A stretch of DNA of 64,000 nucleotides. Source: JANQQJ01 sp046290575 (lineage in GTDB: Bacteria > Pseudomonadota > Alphaproteobacteria > SMXS01). Positions 1 to 8,644 of the stretch are shown here, piece after piece; the stretch's first letter is position 1; each line of letters opens with the position of its first letter. A program made the translations under genes and the position numbers. The stretch spans positions 124,001 to 188,000 of the forward strand of contig JBKAGX010000004.1 in assembly GCA_046290575.1 (NCBI GenBank). Reading direction: 5' to 3'. The notes beneath the pieces were generated by a model. That model was not told the origin of the DNA, made no database searches, and saw only the letters and a list, made by a program, of their open reading frames with translations.

Positions 1-435
1 AACGCTGGAGGACAGAAAAAGAGCGCGTCCCGCGTCCGACGCGCGCAACAACGCGTCGCAGGCGCGGATCAGACGCCAGTTGGCTGTCAGGTTCAGCGCC
101 AGAACATCGTCCCAGAGTTTGGGGTCCTGGTGCGGCATCGGCCCCAATTCGCCCAGAATGCCGGCATTGCCAATCAGGATATCCAGCTTGCCCCAACGCT
201 CTGCGATGGCACCGCCAAGCTGATCTATGGTGGCCGTCTCCGACAGGTCCAGCGGGACCAGTGTCGCGCTGCCACCGGCAGCCTGAATTTCATCGTCGAG
301 TTCTTCAAGGCCGCCAACGGTGCGCGCGACGGCGATCACATGGGCGCCTTGTGATGCCAGCGCCCTGGCAACGGCATAGCCAATGCCACGCGAGGCGCCT
401 GTGACCAGCGCGATCCGGCCGGCGATCGTCATCAT
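1..435 (-). CDS. SDR-family oxidoreductase (partial, C-terminus outside window)
   Basis: Probable NAD(P)-dependent short-chain dehydrogenase/reductase, cytoplasmic; the substrate cannot be told. The 145 visible residues form the Rossmann half of the fold: the dinucleotide-binding TGASRGIG at residues 12-19, the NAG motif at 90-92, and a run of serines at 142-144 where the family keeps its catalytic Ser. The YxxxK motif lies outside the window. The start ATG overlaps the purF stop as ATGA, so it is translationally coupled and is the last visible gene of the dnaB-to-purF operon. Family assignment is firm; its role in this operon is unknown. Confidence 0.9.
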   Translation of the reverse strand, partial: MMTIAGRIALVTGASRGIGYAVARALASQGAHVIAVARTVGGLEELDDEIQAAGGSATLVPLDLSETATIDQLGGAIAERWGKLDILIGNAGILGELGPMPHQDPKLWDDVLALNLTANWRLIRACDALLRASDAGRALFLSSSV

Positions 436-1883
436 GTTTCTGTCAGCAGCGAGAGCTGGGACTGGCGGCCGCCTTCCTGGTCTTCCAGGCCGGTTGGATA
501 GTCGCCGGAGAAGCACGCATCGCAATATTGCGGGTGATCGTTACGCCCGGGTTCACCGACAGCGCGATAAAGACCGTCGAGGCTGAGATAGGCAAGCGAG
601 TCGACGCCGATCAGCTTGGCCATTTCCGCCTGATCCATGCGCGCGGCCAGCAACTTGTCCCGCTCCGGCGTATCGACGCCATAGAAGCAGGGGTTGGTTG
701 TTGGTGGGCTGGCGATCCGCATATGCACCTCGCTGGCGCCGGCAGCGCGCACCATTTCAACGATTTTGATGGAGGTTGTCCCGCGCACGATACTGTCGTC
801 GACCAGAATGACACGCTTGCCTTTAAGCTCCGCGCGGTTGGCATTGTGCTTCAGGCGGACGCCCAGATGGCGAATCGAATCCGTCGGCTCGATAAAAGTC
901 CGCCCCACATAGTGATTGCGGATGATCCCCAGCTCAAACGGCAGGCCGGATTCTTGTGAATAGCCGATGGCTGCGGGCGTGCCCGAATCAGGCACCGGGA
1001 TAACCATATCTGCATCAACACTGGATTCGCGCGCCAATTCCCGGCCGATCCGCTTGCGAATCTCATACATGCTGGTGCCGTTGGACTGGCTGTCCGGCCG
1101 CGAAAAATAGACATGCTCGAAGATGCAGGGCCGGGGTTTGACCGGCAGGAAGGGGTGCAGGCTTTGCGAGCCCTCTTCGGTGAAGACCACCATCTCGCCC
1201 GGTTCGATGTCACGGATGAACTTTGCACCGGTGATGTCGAAGGCGCAGCTTTCGGAGGCCAAAAGAGGAATGCCGCCATCGAGCTTGCCCAGCACCAGCG
1301 GGCGGACGCCCATGGGGTCACGAATACCGATCATTTTCTTCTGCGTCAGGATGACCAGGGAGTAAGCGCCCTGAACCTGGCGCAACGCATCGACCAGCCG
1401 GTCAATCAGCCGCGGCTCCCGGCTCAACGCGACAAGATGGATGATGACCTCTGTATCTGATGTCGACTGGAAGATCGCACCCTTGCGAACCAGCTCGCGG
1501 CGCAGGGTCATCGCATTGGTCAGATTGCCATTATGCGCGATCGCGAACCCGCCGCCTGACAGTTCGGCGAACAGAGGCTGGACGTTGCGCAGGACCGTGT
1601 CACCGGATGTTGAATAGCGGTTATGGCCGATCGCGCTGTCGCCCGGCAGGCTGCTGATCACATCACCAGAGGTCAGATTGTCGCCGACGAGCCCCAGGCA
1701 CCTTTGTGAATGGAATTGCACGCCATCATAAGAAACAACACCGGCTGCCTCCTGGCCGCGGTGTTGCAGAGCGTGCAGGCCCAGCACGGTATGGGCGGCT
1801 GAGTCAGTATGACCGTAGATACCGAAAACCCCGCACTCCTCGTGAAGGGTATCGTCATCGAAAGGGGTTTCGTCCCTAAGCAA
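432..1883 (-). CDS. purF: Amidophosphoribosyltransferase
   Basis: Catalyses the first committed step of purine synthesis, PRPP plus glutamine to 5-phosphoribosylamine. The protein is 483 residues, normal for the family. A short propeptide precedes the N-terminal nucleophile Cys17 (EECGVFGIYGH), followed by the class II glutamine amidotransferase domain to about residue 240. The phosphoribosyltransferase domain carries the PRPP loop VILVDDSIVRGTTS near 365. The C-terminal cysteines (CDACFSGDYPTG) resemble Fe-S-type PurF proteins. The start is TTG, with a weak CGGAG sequence about 12 bases upstream, and lies just after the cvpA stop. The cvpA-purF pairing is common in proteobacteria. Confidence 0.97.
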   Translation of the reverse strand: MLRDETPFDDDTLHEECGVFGIYGHTDSAAHTVLGLHALQHRGQEAAGVVSYDGVQFHSQRCLGLVGDNLTSGDVISSLPGDSAIGHNRYSTSGDTVLRNVQPLFAELSGGGFAIAHNGNLTNAMTLRRELVRKGAIFQSTSDTEVIIHLVALSREPRLIDRLVDALRQVQGAYSLVILTQKKMIGIRDPMGVRPLVLGKLDGGIPLLASESCAFDITGAKFIRDIEPGEMVVFTEEGSQSLHPFLPVKPRPCIFEHVYFSRPDSQSNGTSMYEIRKRIGRELARESSVDADMVIPVPDSGTPAAIGYSQESGLPFELGIIRNHYVGRTFIEPTDSIRHLGVRLKHNANRAELKGKRVILVDDSIVRGTTSIKIVEMVRAAGASEVHMRIASPPTTNPCFYGVDTPERDKLLAARMDQAEMAKLIGVDSLAYLSLDGLYRAVGEPGRNDHPQYCDACFSGDYPTGLEDQEGGRQSQLSLLTET

Positions 1884-1891
1884 CGGGTCTG

Positions 1892-2500
1892 TTACTCCGG
1901 CGGCTGGCGCTCAATCAAATCGGGGATTTGACGATTTATATCGGGTGTATAGCCGGTTCCTTCGAGTGTGTCTTGCGATCTTTCAAGGAGTTCCTGCGCC
2001 TCGCCGACACGCTGGGGAATCAGGGCTTCAAGGACGCTCGCGGCGGTGGCGACATGTTCCAAAAGCTTCGAGTCAGCGATCCAATCGGGCTCGTGCTGCG
2101 AATCATCGACAAGCTGCATGGTCAGCAGATAGGCCAGTCCCAGGACAAGCGCGCCGCGCAGTAGCCCGAATCCCAGCCCCAGCACGCGGTCAATCGGCCC
2201 CAGCAACGACACTTTTTGTATACCGCTGGAAAGCACCTTGGCGATGATCATCAGCACGACCAGCGCCGCAATGAAGAGCCCGCCACCGGCAACAACGGAA
2301 ATCACCAGCGGGTCGGTCAGCTGGGTTTCCACATAAGCCTTTGCCTGATCATAAAAAGTCAGCGTCACCCAGGCGGCGCCGATCCATGCCGCAAGCGAGA
2401 GAACCTCTTTTACAAAGCCCCGGGCCAGTCCGATCAGGCCGGAAATGGCGAGAACGGCGAGGATGATGAGGTCGAGGATGTTGACGGGCAGGCTGTCCAT
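1892..2500 (-). CDS. cvpA: CvpA-family inner-membrane protein
   Basis: CvpA (colicin V production) family membrane protein of 202 residues. Four hydrophobic segments are visible in the first 125 residues: about 8-25 (ILDLIILAVLAISGLIGLA), 30-50, 65-88 and 105-125. A polar, acidic C-terminal tail follows. The family is tied to envelope homeostasis and usually sits next to purF, as here; its molecular activity is not established. It lies between radA (5 bp gap) and purF (8 bp gap) in the same operon. Confidence 0.9.
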   Translation of the reverse strand: MDSLPVNILDLIILAVLAISGLIGLARGFVKEVLSLAAWIGAAWVTLTFYDQAKAYVETQLTDPLVISVVAGGGLFIAALVVLMIIAKVLSSGIQKVSLLGPIDRVLGLGFGLLRGALVLGLAYLLTMQLVDDSQHEPDWIADSKLLEHVATAASVLEALIPQRVGEAQELLERSQDTLEGTGYTPDINRQIPDLIERQPPE

Positions 2501-2505
2501 GGGGA

Positions 2506-3858
<1,353 letters not shown>

Positions 3859-3859
3859 C

Positions 3860-4633
3860 TTAGCGGGCCTTCACGTCCATGCTGATGGGGCCTTCGGCTT
3901 TACCGTTGATGAACTGATCGACATAGGCATTGCCGGAACTGTCGATCTCGCCCACCGGGCCTTCCCAGATGATCCGGCCTTCATAGAGCATGCCGATCCG
4001 GTCGGCGATGCGGCGCGCACTGGCCATATCGTGGGTGATCGACAGGCCGGTGGCGCCCAGATCGCGAATCCGTTCGATGATCAACTCGTCGATGACATCG
4101 GCCATGATCGGATCCAGTCCGGTGGTCGGTTCGTCGAAGAAAATGATCTCAGGACTTGTGGCTATGGCGCGCGCGAGAGCGACACGCTTCTGCATGCCGC
4201 CTGACAGCTCTGAGGGCAAAAGCTCGCCCACATCGGCACCAAGACCGACTTTGGAGAGCGTTTCAATCGCCAGGGGCTTTGCGTCGCGCTTCTTCATTCC
4301 CTGGGCGGAAATCAGCCCGAAGGCGACGTTGTGCCAGACCGGCAGGCTGTCAAACAGGGCGCTGCCCTGAAACAACATACCAAAGCGCTTCAGCACTTCC
4401 TGCCGGTCACGGCCCTTCAAATGGGTAATGTCTTCACCGTCCAGCAGGATCTTGCCGTCGTCCGGGTCGATAATTCCCAGCACGCATTTCAGCATCACGG
4501 ACTTGCCGGAACCTGAGCCCCCAATCACGACGTAGGATTCGCCTGCGGCAAGCTCCAGATCAAGACCGTTCAGCACAGTCTTCTTGCCGAACCGCTTGGT
4601 GACGCCTTTCAGGCTGAGCTTGGGAGTGTCCAT
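3860..4633 (-). CDS. mlaF: ABC transporter ATP-binding protein, MlaF type
   Basis: ATPase subunit of a Mla-like lipid transporter at the inner membrane, which in the family keeps phospholipid asymmetry of the outer membrane. Walker A is GGSGSGKSVML near residue 38, the signature is LSGGMQKRVALARAI near 143, and Walker B is IIFFDEPTTGLDP near 165. The short C-terminal extension after residue 225 contains YVDQFINGKAEGP, typical of MlaF. The start overlaps the end of mlaE (ATGA). No MCE protein (MlaD), MlaB or MlaC gene lies beside it in the window, so partners would have to be encoded elsewhere. Confidence 0.92.
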   Translation of the reverse strand: MDTPKLSLKGVTKRFGKKTVLNGLDLELAAGESYVVIGGSGSGKSVMLKCVLGIIDPDDGKILLDGEDITHLKGRDRQEVLKRFGMLFQGSALFDSLPVWHNVAFGLISAQGMKKRDAKPLAIETLSKVGLGADVGELLPSELSGGMQKRVALARAIATSPEIIFFDEPTTGLDPIMADVIDELIIERIRDLGATGLSITHDMASARRIADRIGMLYEGRIIWEGPVGEIDSSGNAYVDQFINGKAEGPISMDVKAR

Positions 4634-5406
4634 CAGTTGGTAAAGATGATTGAGGTGAGCACGTAATTGCTGGCCAGGATCAGAATTGAGGCAGAGACCA
4701 CCGCATTGGTCGTTGCCCGGCCGACGCCTTGCGCCCCGCCGCCGCTTTTGAAACCGTGATAGCAGCCCATGATCGACAGAACGAAGCCGAACACGGCCGC
4801 TTTGATCAGGCCTGAAATGACGTCGACGGCCTCCAGGAAATCGACGGTATTCTGCAGATAGGTGCCGGCATTGAAGCCCAATACCTGAGTCGCGACGAGA
4901 TAACCGCCCATCACGCCGATGACATCGCCGACCAGCACCAGCACAGGCATCATCAACGTCGCCGCCAGCACCCGGGGCGCGATCAGATAGTTGAACGGAT
5001 TGGTCGCCAGTGTCGTCAGCGCGTCGATCTGTTCGGTGACGCGCATGGTGCCCAGTTCTGCCGCCATCGCGGCGCTGACCCGGCCTGCGACCATCAGGCC
5101 CGCAAGCACCGGACCCAGCTCGCGGGTGATACTGAAGACGACGATGGTCGGCACCGTTGATTCGGCATTAAACCGGCCGGTTCCGATATAGATCTGTTGG
5201 GCGAGCACGGCGCCGGTAAAGACCGCGGTTAGCCCGACAACCGGCAGTGAAAAGTAGCCGACCGCCATCAGTTGTCGCAGCAGCAGGTGGAAATAGAACG
5301 GCGGCACAAAGATGCTCATCAGCGTATGGCCGGTGAACATGGCGAGACGCCCGGTTTCGCTGAAAAAGCCGAGCGTTGTGCGCCCAATGACCGCGAGAGG
5401 ATTCAT
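4633..5406 (-). CDS. mlaE: MlaE-family ABC transporter permease
   Basis: Membrane permease paired with MlaF, predicted to move phospholipid between the inner membrane and an MCE-domain protein. The 257 residues match the MlaE family: an N-terminal interface helix, the SLPVVGLTAVFTGAVLAQQ segment near 53-71, the conserved ELGPVLAGLMVAGRV stretch near 95-109, GTMRVTEQIDAL near 118, and hydrophobic helices to the C-terminus. I chose the ATG at 5406; a TTG one codon upstream is also in frame. It starts a few bases after the dnaB stop, so it depends on the dnaB transcript. Confidence 0.92.
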   Translation of the reverse strand: MNPLAVIGRTTLGFFSETGRLAMFTGHTLMSIFVPPFYFHLLLRQLMAVGYFSLPVVGLTAVFTGAVLAQQIYIGTGRFNAESTVPTIVVFSITRELGPVLAGLMVAGRVSAAMAAELGTMRVTEQIDALTTLATNPFNYLIAPRVLAATLMMPVLVLVGDVIGVMGGYLVATQVLGFNAGTYLQNTVDFLEAVDVISGLIKAAVFGFVLSIMGCYHGFKSGGGAQGVGRATTNAVVSASILILASNYVLTSIIFTN

Positions 5407-5409
5407 CAA

Positions 5410-6912
5410 TTAGAAAGTCTGTTCCGGTAGCCGGTCGGCGTCGATAAGGTCGCCAAACTTGGTCGTTTGCTTGTTGAAATGCAAATTGGCGACACCGGTC
5501 GGTCCGTGGCGTTGCTTGCCGATAATCACTTCGGCCTTGCCCTGAATGCGCTCTGCCTTTTCCTGCCAGGTCTGGTGTTCAGGCGTGCCATGCTCGGGCT
5601 CCTTACGCTCGTGATAATATTCTTCCCGATAGACGAACATCACCACATCGGCGTCCTGTTCGATGGAGCCTGATTCCCGCAGGTCAGAGAGCAGGGGGCG
5701 TTTGTCTTCACGCTGCTCGACGGCACGGCTGAGCTGGGAGAGTGCCAGAACCGGTACATCAAGAGTTTTCGCCAAGGCCTTGAGGCCCTGGGTGATTTCC
5801 GAAATCTCCTGAACCCGATTATCGTTGTTGGAGCGGCCCGAGGGGCGCACCAGTTGCAAATAATCGATGATGATCAGGGACAGGCCATGCTGGCGCTTCA
5901 GGCGCCGTGCCCGCGACATGATGCCGGAGATGCTGAGCGCCGGGGTGTCGTCGATATAGAACGGAATCTCTTCGATCTCGGCGGCCGCCCGGGCCAAATC
6001 CCGGAATTGATCCGCCGACAATTGGCCGCGCCGTAGTTTTTCCGACGGGATGTTGGCCTGTTCCGACAGCATACGGGATGCCAGCTGATCGCCGGACATT
6101 TCCAGCGAAAAGAAGCCGACCACCGCGCCGCCCGAGGCCTGGGCATCGGCACCGTCACGAATGGCCTGAAGGTAGCGGCGTGCGGCATTGAAGCCGACAT
6201 TGGTGGCCAGCGAGGATTTTCCCATCGCCGGGCGCCCGGCGAGTATCAGAAGGTCGGACTTGTGTAGCCCGCCCAGTAGTTCGTCCAGATGCGCCATGCC
6301 TGTGGCGACGCCGGTCAGCTGCCCGTCAGCCTGATAGGCCGCCTCGATATTCTCTATCGCCACGCCGATCGAACGCGCAAAGGGCACAAAACCCTGATCC
6401 GTCTGGCCGCTTTCAGCCAGGGTGAACAGCGCTTTCTCGGTATTTTCGATCTGATCGTTTGCACTCAAATCGGTATCGGGCTGGCTGGCGCGGTCTGCTG
6501 TCTCCTGGCCGATTAGAATCAGCGCGCGGCGTAGCGCCAGATCATAGATGGCGCGGCCATACTCCTCCGCATGCAGGACAGACGTCGCGGCAGCCGCAAG
6601 CCGGGCAAGATATTGTGGGCCACCGACTTCTCGGAGCCCCTCATCGCCTTCCATATAGGTCTTCAACGTCGCGGGCAGGGCCAGCTGGCCACGGTCGATC
6701 AGCTTTTTGACCGTGCCATAAATCCGTTGATGGAGAGGATCGAAGAAGTGTTCTTCTTCCAGGAAGGAAACCCGACTGGCTGCCTCGTTATTGACCAGGA
6801 TGGCGCCCAGCAGCGCCTGCTCGACTTCCAGATTGTGCGGCAGGCTGACATAGTCCGGTTCTCCCGACTCGACGGGGGCAAGATGCATGGCGTCCGGACG
6901 CTGCGTTGACAT
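5410..6912 (-). CDS. dnaB: Replicative DNA helicase DnaB
   Basis: Hexameric 5'-3' replication fork helicase. The N-terminal DnaB domain (NLEVEQALLGAILVNNEAA near residue 27) is followed by the RecA-like motor: Walker A GRPAMGKSSLATN near 228, SLEMSGDQLASRML, and the Walker B region LIIIDYLQLVRP. A short Gly/Ala-rich insert (RDGADAQASGGA) separates Walker A from SLEM, as in many alphaproteobacteria. I chose the ATG giving MSTQRPDAM, which has AAGGA about 10 bases upstream; an in-frame ATG at 6960 lacks a ribosome binding site. It is the first gene of the mla-radA-cvpA-purF operon. The alr gene often found next to dnaB in this group is absent. Confidence 0.97.
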   Translation of the reverse strand: MSTQRPDAMHLAPVESGEPDYVSLPHNLEVEQALLGAILVNNEAASRVSFLEEEHFFDPLHQRIYGTVKKLIDRGQLALPATLKTYMEGDEGLREVGGPQYLARLAAAATSVLHAEEYGRAIYDLALRRALILIGQETADRASQPDTDLSANDQIENTEKALFTLAESGQTDQGFVPFARSIGVAIENIEAAYQADGQLTGVATGMAHLDELLGGLHKSDLLILAGRPAMGKSSLATNVGFNAARRYLQAIRDGADAQASGGAVVGFFSLEMSGDQLASRMLSEQANIPSEKLRRGQLSADQFRDLARAAAEIEEIPFYIDDTPALSISGIMSRARRLKRQHGLSLIIIDYLQLVRPSGRSNNDNRVQEISEITQGLKALAKTLDVPVLALSQLSRAVEQREDKRPLLSDLRESGSIEQDADVVMFVYREEYYHERKEPEHGTPEHQTWQEKAERIQGKAEVIIGKQRHGPTGVANLHFNKQTTKFGDLIDADRLPEQTF

Positions 6913-7020
6913 GAGCGGTTGTCCTTGTTCGGGCGGTAACGGGAACTGCCTATAGGGCATGCAGCCGCGTTCAGCCTCAACGGGAACATCTGGTGAACAC
7001 CATAGCTGTCCCCAGGAGAT

Positions 7021-7050
7021 TTATCCACAGGGGAACAACGTTGGGGATAA
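7021..7050. promoter_or_regulatory. Candidate DnaA-box pair upstream of dnaB
   Basis: TTATCCACA at 7021-7029 is an exact match to the DnaA-box consensus TTATNCACA. The opposite strand of 7042-7050 reads TTATCCCCA, one mismatch from it. The two are inverted, with centres 21 bp (two helical turns) apart. A weaker copy, CTGTCCCCA, lies at 7006-7014. They sit in the 213-bp gap before dnaB, about 110 bases upstream of its start. Regulation of dnaB by DnaA is inference. Confidence 0.45.
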
Positions 7051-7065
7051 GCTTGGCATTCAGGC

Positions 7066-7091
7066 AAAAGAAAAGGCGGCTTGCGCCGCCC
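7066..7091 (-). terminator. Rho-independent terminator after rplI
   Basis: On the minus strand the sequence GGCGGC-GCAA-GCCGCC folds into a perfect 6-bp stem with a tetraloop and is followed by TTTTCTTTTG. It lies about 35 bases past the rplI stop and would end the rpsF-rpsR-rplI transcript before dnaB. Confidence 0.85.
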
Positions 7092-7125
7092 TTCGTGAGT
7101 TTCCTTATTTTTATTGTTTTTGTCG

Positions 7126-7800
7126 TTATGACTTGCCCGGATCGTTTTCGGTGTCCGAGGCTTCGTCTTCCGTTGCCGGTTCTGCGCCGGCTTCCGGTTC
7201 TTCTGCAGCGTCGAGCGTTTCGCCCTCGGCTGAATCTTCTTCGGTTTCGCTTAAGGTCTCGACCGCCTGTTGTGCGAGTTCTTCGCTTTCGAATACGGCC
7301 TCTGCTTCTGCGAGCAGCGCTTCTTCGCTGGCTGTCTCGGCAGCATCGGCTTCTTCCTGTGACCGCGCCACATTGACGCTGACGTCCACCGAGACTTCCG
7401 GATGCAGGACAACGCGGACGGGGTAAATCCCGATGGTCTTGATCGGCGCGTCCAGGGCAATCTGAGATTTGTCGACGGAGAAGCCGACCTCGGTCAGCCC
7501 TTCGGCGATATCACGCACGCTGACCGACCCGTAAAGCTGGTCGTTTTCGCTGGCCTGACGGACGATGATGATTTTGGTGCCTTCGATCTTCTCGGCGACC
7601 GCCTCGGCTTCCTTGCGGAGCTCAAGATTGCGGGCTTCAAGCTGGGCACGCTGGGCTTCAAACTGGGCGATATTGTCCTGGGTGGCGCGCAGGGCCTTCT
7701 TCTGCGGCAGCAGGAAGTTCCGGGCGAACCCGTCCTTCACCGTGACCACGTCACCCATGATGCCGAGTTTTTCGATACGTTCGAGCAGTACGACTTCCAT
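7126..7800 (-). CDS. rplI: 50S ribosomal protein bL9 with long acidic tail
   Basis: Ribosomal protein bL9 of the large subunit. The N-terminal domain is typical (MEVVLLERIEKLGIMGDVV, then GFARNFLLPQKKA), followed by the long connecting helix and the C-terminal rRNA-binding domain (LYGSVSVRDIAEGL). The usual protein ends near residue 150. Here about 75 further residues are very rich in Glu, Ala and Ser (for example EEALLAEAEAVFESEELAQQ) and look disordered. Acidic bL9 tails occur in other alphaproteobacteria, so this is a lineage extension rather than a fusion to a known domain. It is the third gene of the rpsF-rpsR-rplI operon. Confidence 0.96.
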   Translation of the reverse strand: MEVVLLERIEKLGIMGDVVTVKDGFARNFLLPQKKALRATQDNIAQFEAQRAQLEARNLELRKEAEAVAEKIEGTKIIIVRQASENDQLYGSVSVRDIAEGLTEVGFSVDKSQIALDAPIKTIGIYPVRVVLHPEVSVDVSVNVARSQEEADAAETASEEALLAEAEAVFESEELAQQAVETLSETEEDSAEGETLDAAEEPEAGAEPATEDEASDTENDPGKS

Positions 7801-7809
7801 GATATTCTC

Positions 7810-8049
7810 CTACTGCACGATGTAGGGAAGCAGTGCGATATTGCGCGAGCGCTTGATGGCGCGGGCAAGTTCACGTTGCTTCTTGGCGGAAACCGCAGTG
7901 ATACGGCTGGGCACGATCTTGCCGCGCTCAGACACATAACGCTGCAGCAGCTTGGTGTCTTTGTAGTCGATCTTCGGCGCGTCAGGTCCGGTGAACGGGC
8001 AGGTTTTGCGGCGACGGAAAAACGGCCGGCGTGTTGTAGGGCGTGCCAT
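7810..8049 (-). CDS. rpsR: 30S ribosomal protein bS18
   Basis: Small-subunit protein that pairs with bS6 on the platform of the 30S subunit. The 79 residues include the conserved KIDYKDTKLLQRYVSERGKI and SRITAVSAKKQRELARAIKR. The N-terminus MARPTTRRPFFRRRKTCPF is basic and carries a single Cys. Its ATG overlaps the rpsF stop by one base (TAATG), so translation is probably coupled, which fits the need for equal amounts of bS6 and bS18. Confidence 0.98.
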   Translation of the reverse strand: MARPTTRRPFFRRRKTCPFTGPDAPKIDYKDTKLLQRYVSERGKIVPSRITAVSAKKQRELARAIKRSRNIALLPYIVQ

Positions 8050-8408
8050 TAGCGATCCCTCCGGTCAGAGCGCTCTTCACGACCTTCACGGGCGCGCATC
8101 ACCGGCGACGGTTCGTCGCTCAGCTCATCAACCCGAATGGTCATGGTGCGCAGTACATCTTCGTTGATGCGCTCATTGCGCTCCAGCTCGGCCACGGCCT
8201 CGTGCGGTGCGTCGATATTCATCAGCACGTAGTGGCCCTTGCGGTTCTTCTTGATGCGATAGGCGAGGGTCCGAAGGCCCCAGCTTTCCACCTTGGTGAC
8301 GTCGCCACCATTGTCTTTGATAATGCCCGCGAACTCTTCGGCAAGGGCGTCAACCGCCTGTCCCGAAATATCCTGGCGAGCAATAATGATATGCTCGTAG
8401 TAAGCCAT
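8049..8408 (-). CDS. rpsF: 30S ribosomal protein bS6
   Basis: Small-subunit protein bS6, 119 residues with start MAYYEHIIIARQDIS. The start is fixed by a very good AGAAGGAG seven bases upstream; the open frame continues 77 codons further upstream, but that stretch covers the promoter and leader and is not coding. Core motifs include WGLRTLAYRIKKNRKGHYVL. The tail REGREERSDRRDR is charged. It is the first gene of rpsF-rpsR-rplI. Confidence 0.98.
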   Translation of the reverse strand: MAYYEHIIIARQDISGQAVDALAEEFAGIIKDNGGDVTKVESWGLRTLAYRIKKNRKGHYVLMNIDAPHEAVAELERNERINEDVLRTMTIRVDELSDEPSPVMRAREGREERSDRRDR

Positions 8409-8458
8409 TAGAACTCCTTCTGGCTGTTTGTTGCCCGCCGCCGGTCCATCGTTGGAAC

Positions 8459-8496
8459 CCTTGGCCGCACGGGCATAGCCGGCTAGGCCGGCAAGG
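8459..8496 (-). promoter_or_regulatory. Possible S6:S18 autoregulatory leader RNA
   Basis: In the roughly 105-nt leader predicted for rpsF, CCUUG pairs with CAAGG and an adjacent CCG can pair with CGG, enclosing a GC-rich hairpin, about 50 bases before the rpsF start. Position and shape fit the known class of S6:S18-binding leaders. I could not test it against a covariance model. Confidence 0.3.
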
Positions 8497-8520
8497 AGTA
8501 GTTTTTCTTCAAGGGCGCGC

Positions 8521-8548
8521 ACTATACGCACTAGGCGGCTGAACGCAA
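8521..8548 (-). promoter_or_regulatory. Sigma-70-type promoter for rpsF-rpsR-rplI
   Basis: On the minus strand TTGCGT and TATAGT are separated by 16 bases. The predicted transcript begins near 8514 and has a leader of about 105 bases before rpsF. Confidence 0.5.
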
Positions 8549-8577
8549 GCCCGCCGTGGCCCACGGGCTCGGGCCGC

Positions 8578-8605
8578 TTGACAGGGTCAGCCCAGACGTT
8601 ATCTG
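8578..8605 (+). promoter_or_regulatory. Candidate promoter for fabD
   Basis: A perfect TTGACA -35 box is followed after 16 bases by TATCTG as a weak -10. It lies about 40 bases before the fabD ATG and just upstream of, and divergent from, the rpsF promoter. Confidence 0.45.
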
Positions 8606-8644
8606 TGGCGGTCAACAAAAGGCCGTAAGCGGGGAGCAATCGAG

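Noticed and set aside
8409..8639. Upstream extension of the rpsF frame
   Set aside because: It covers the promoter and leader and has no ribosome binding site, while the inner ATG has an excellent one and matches bS6.
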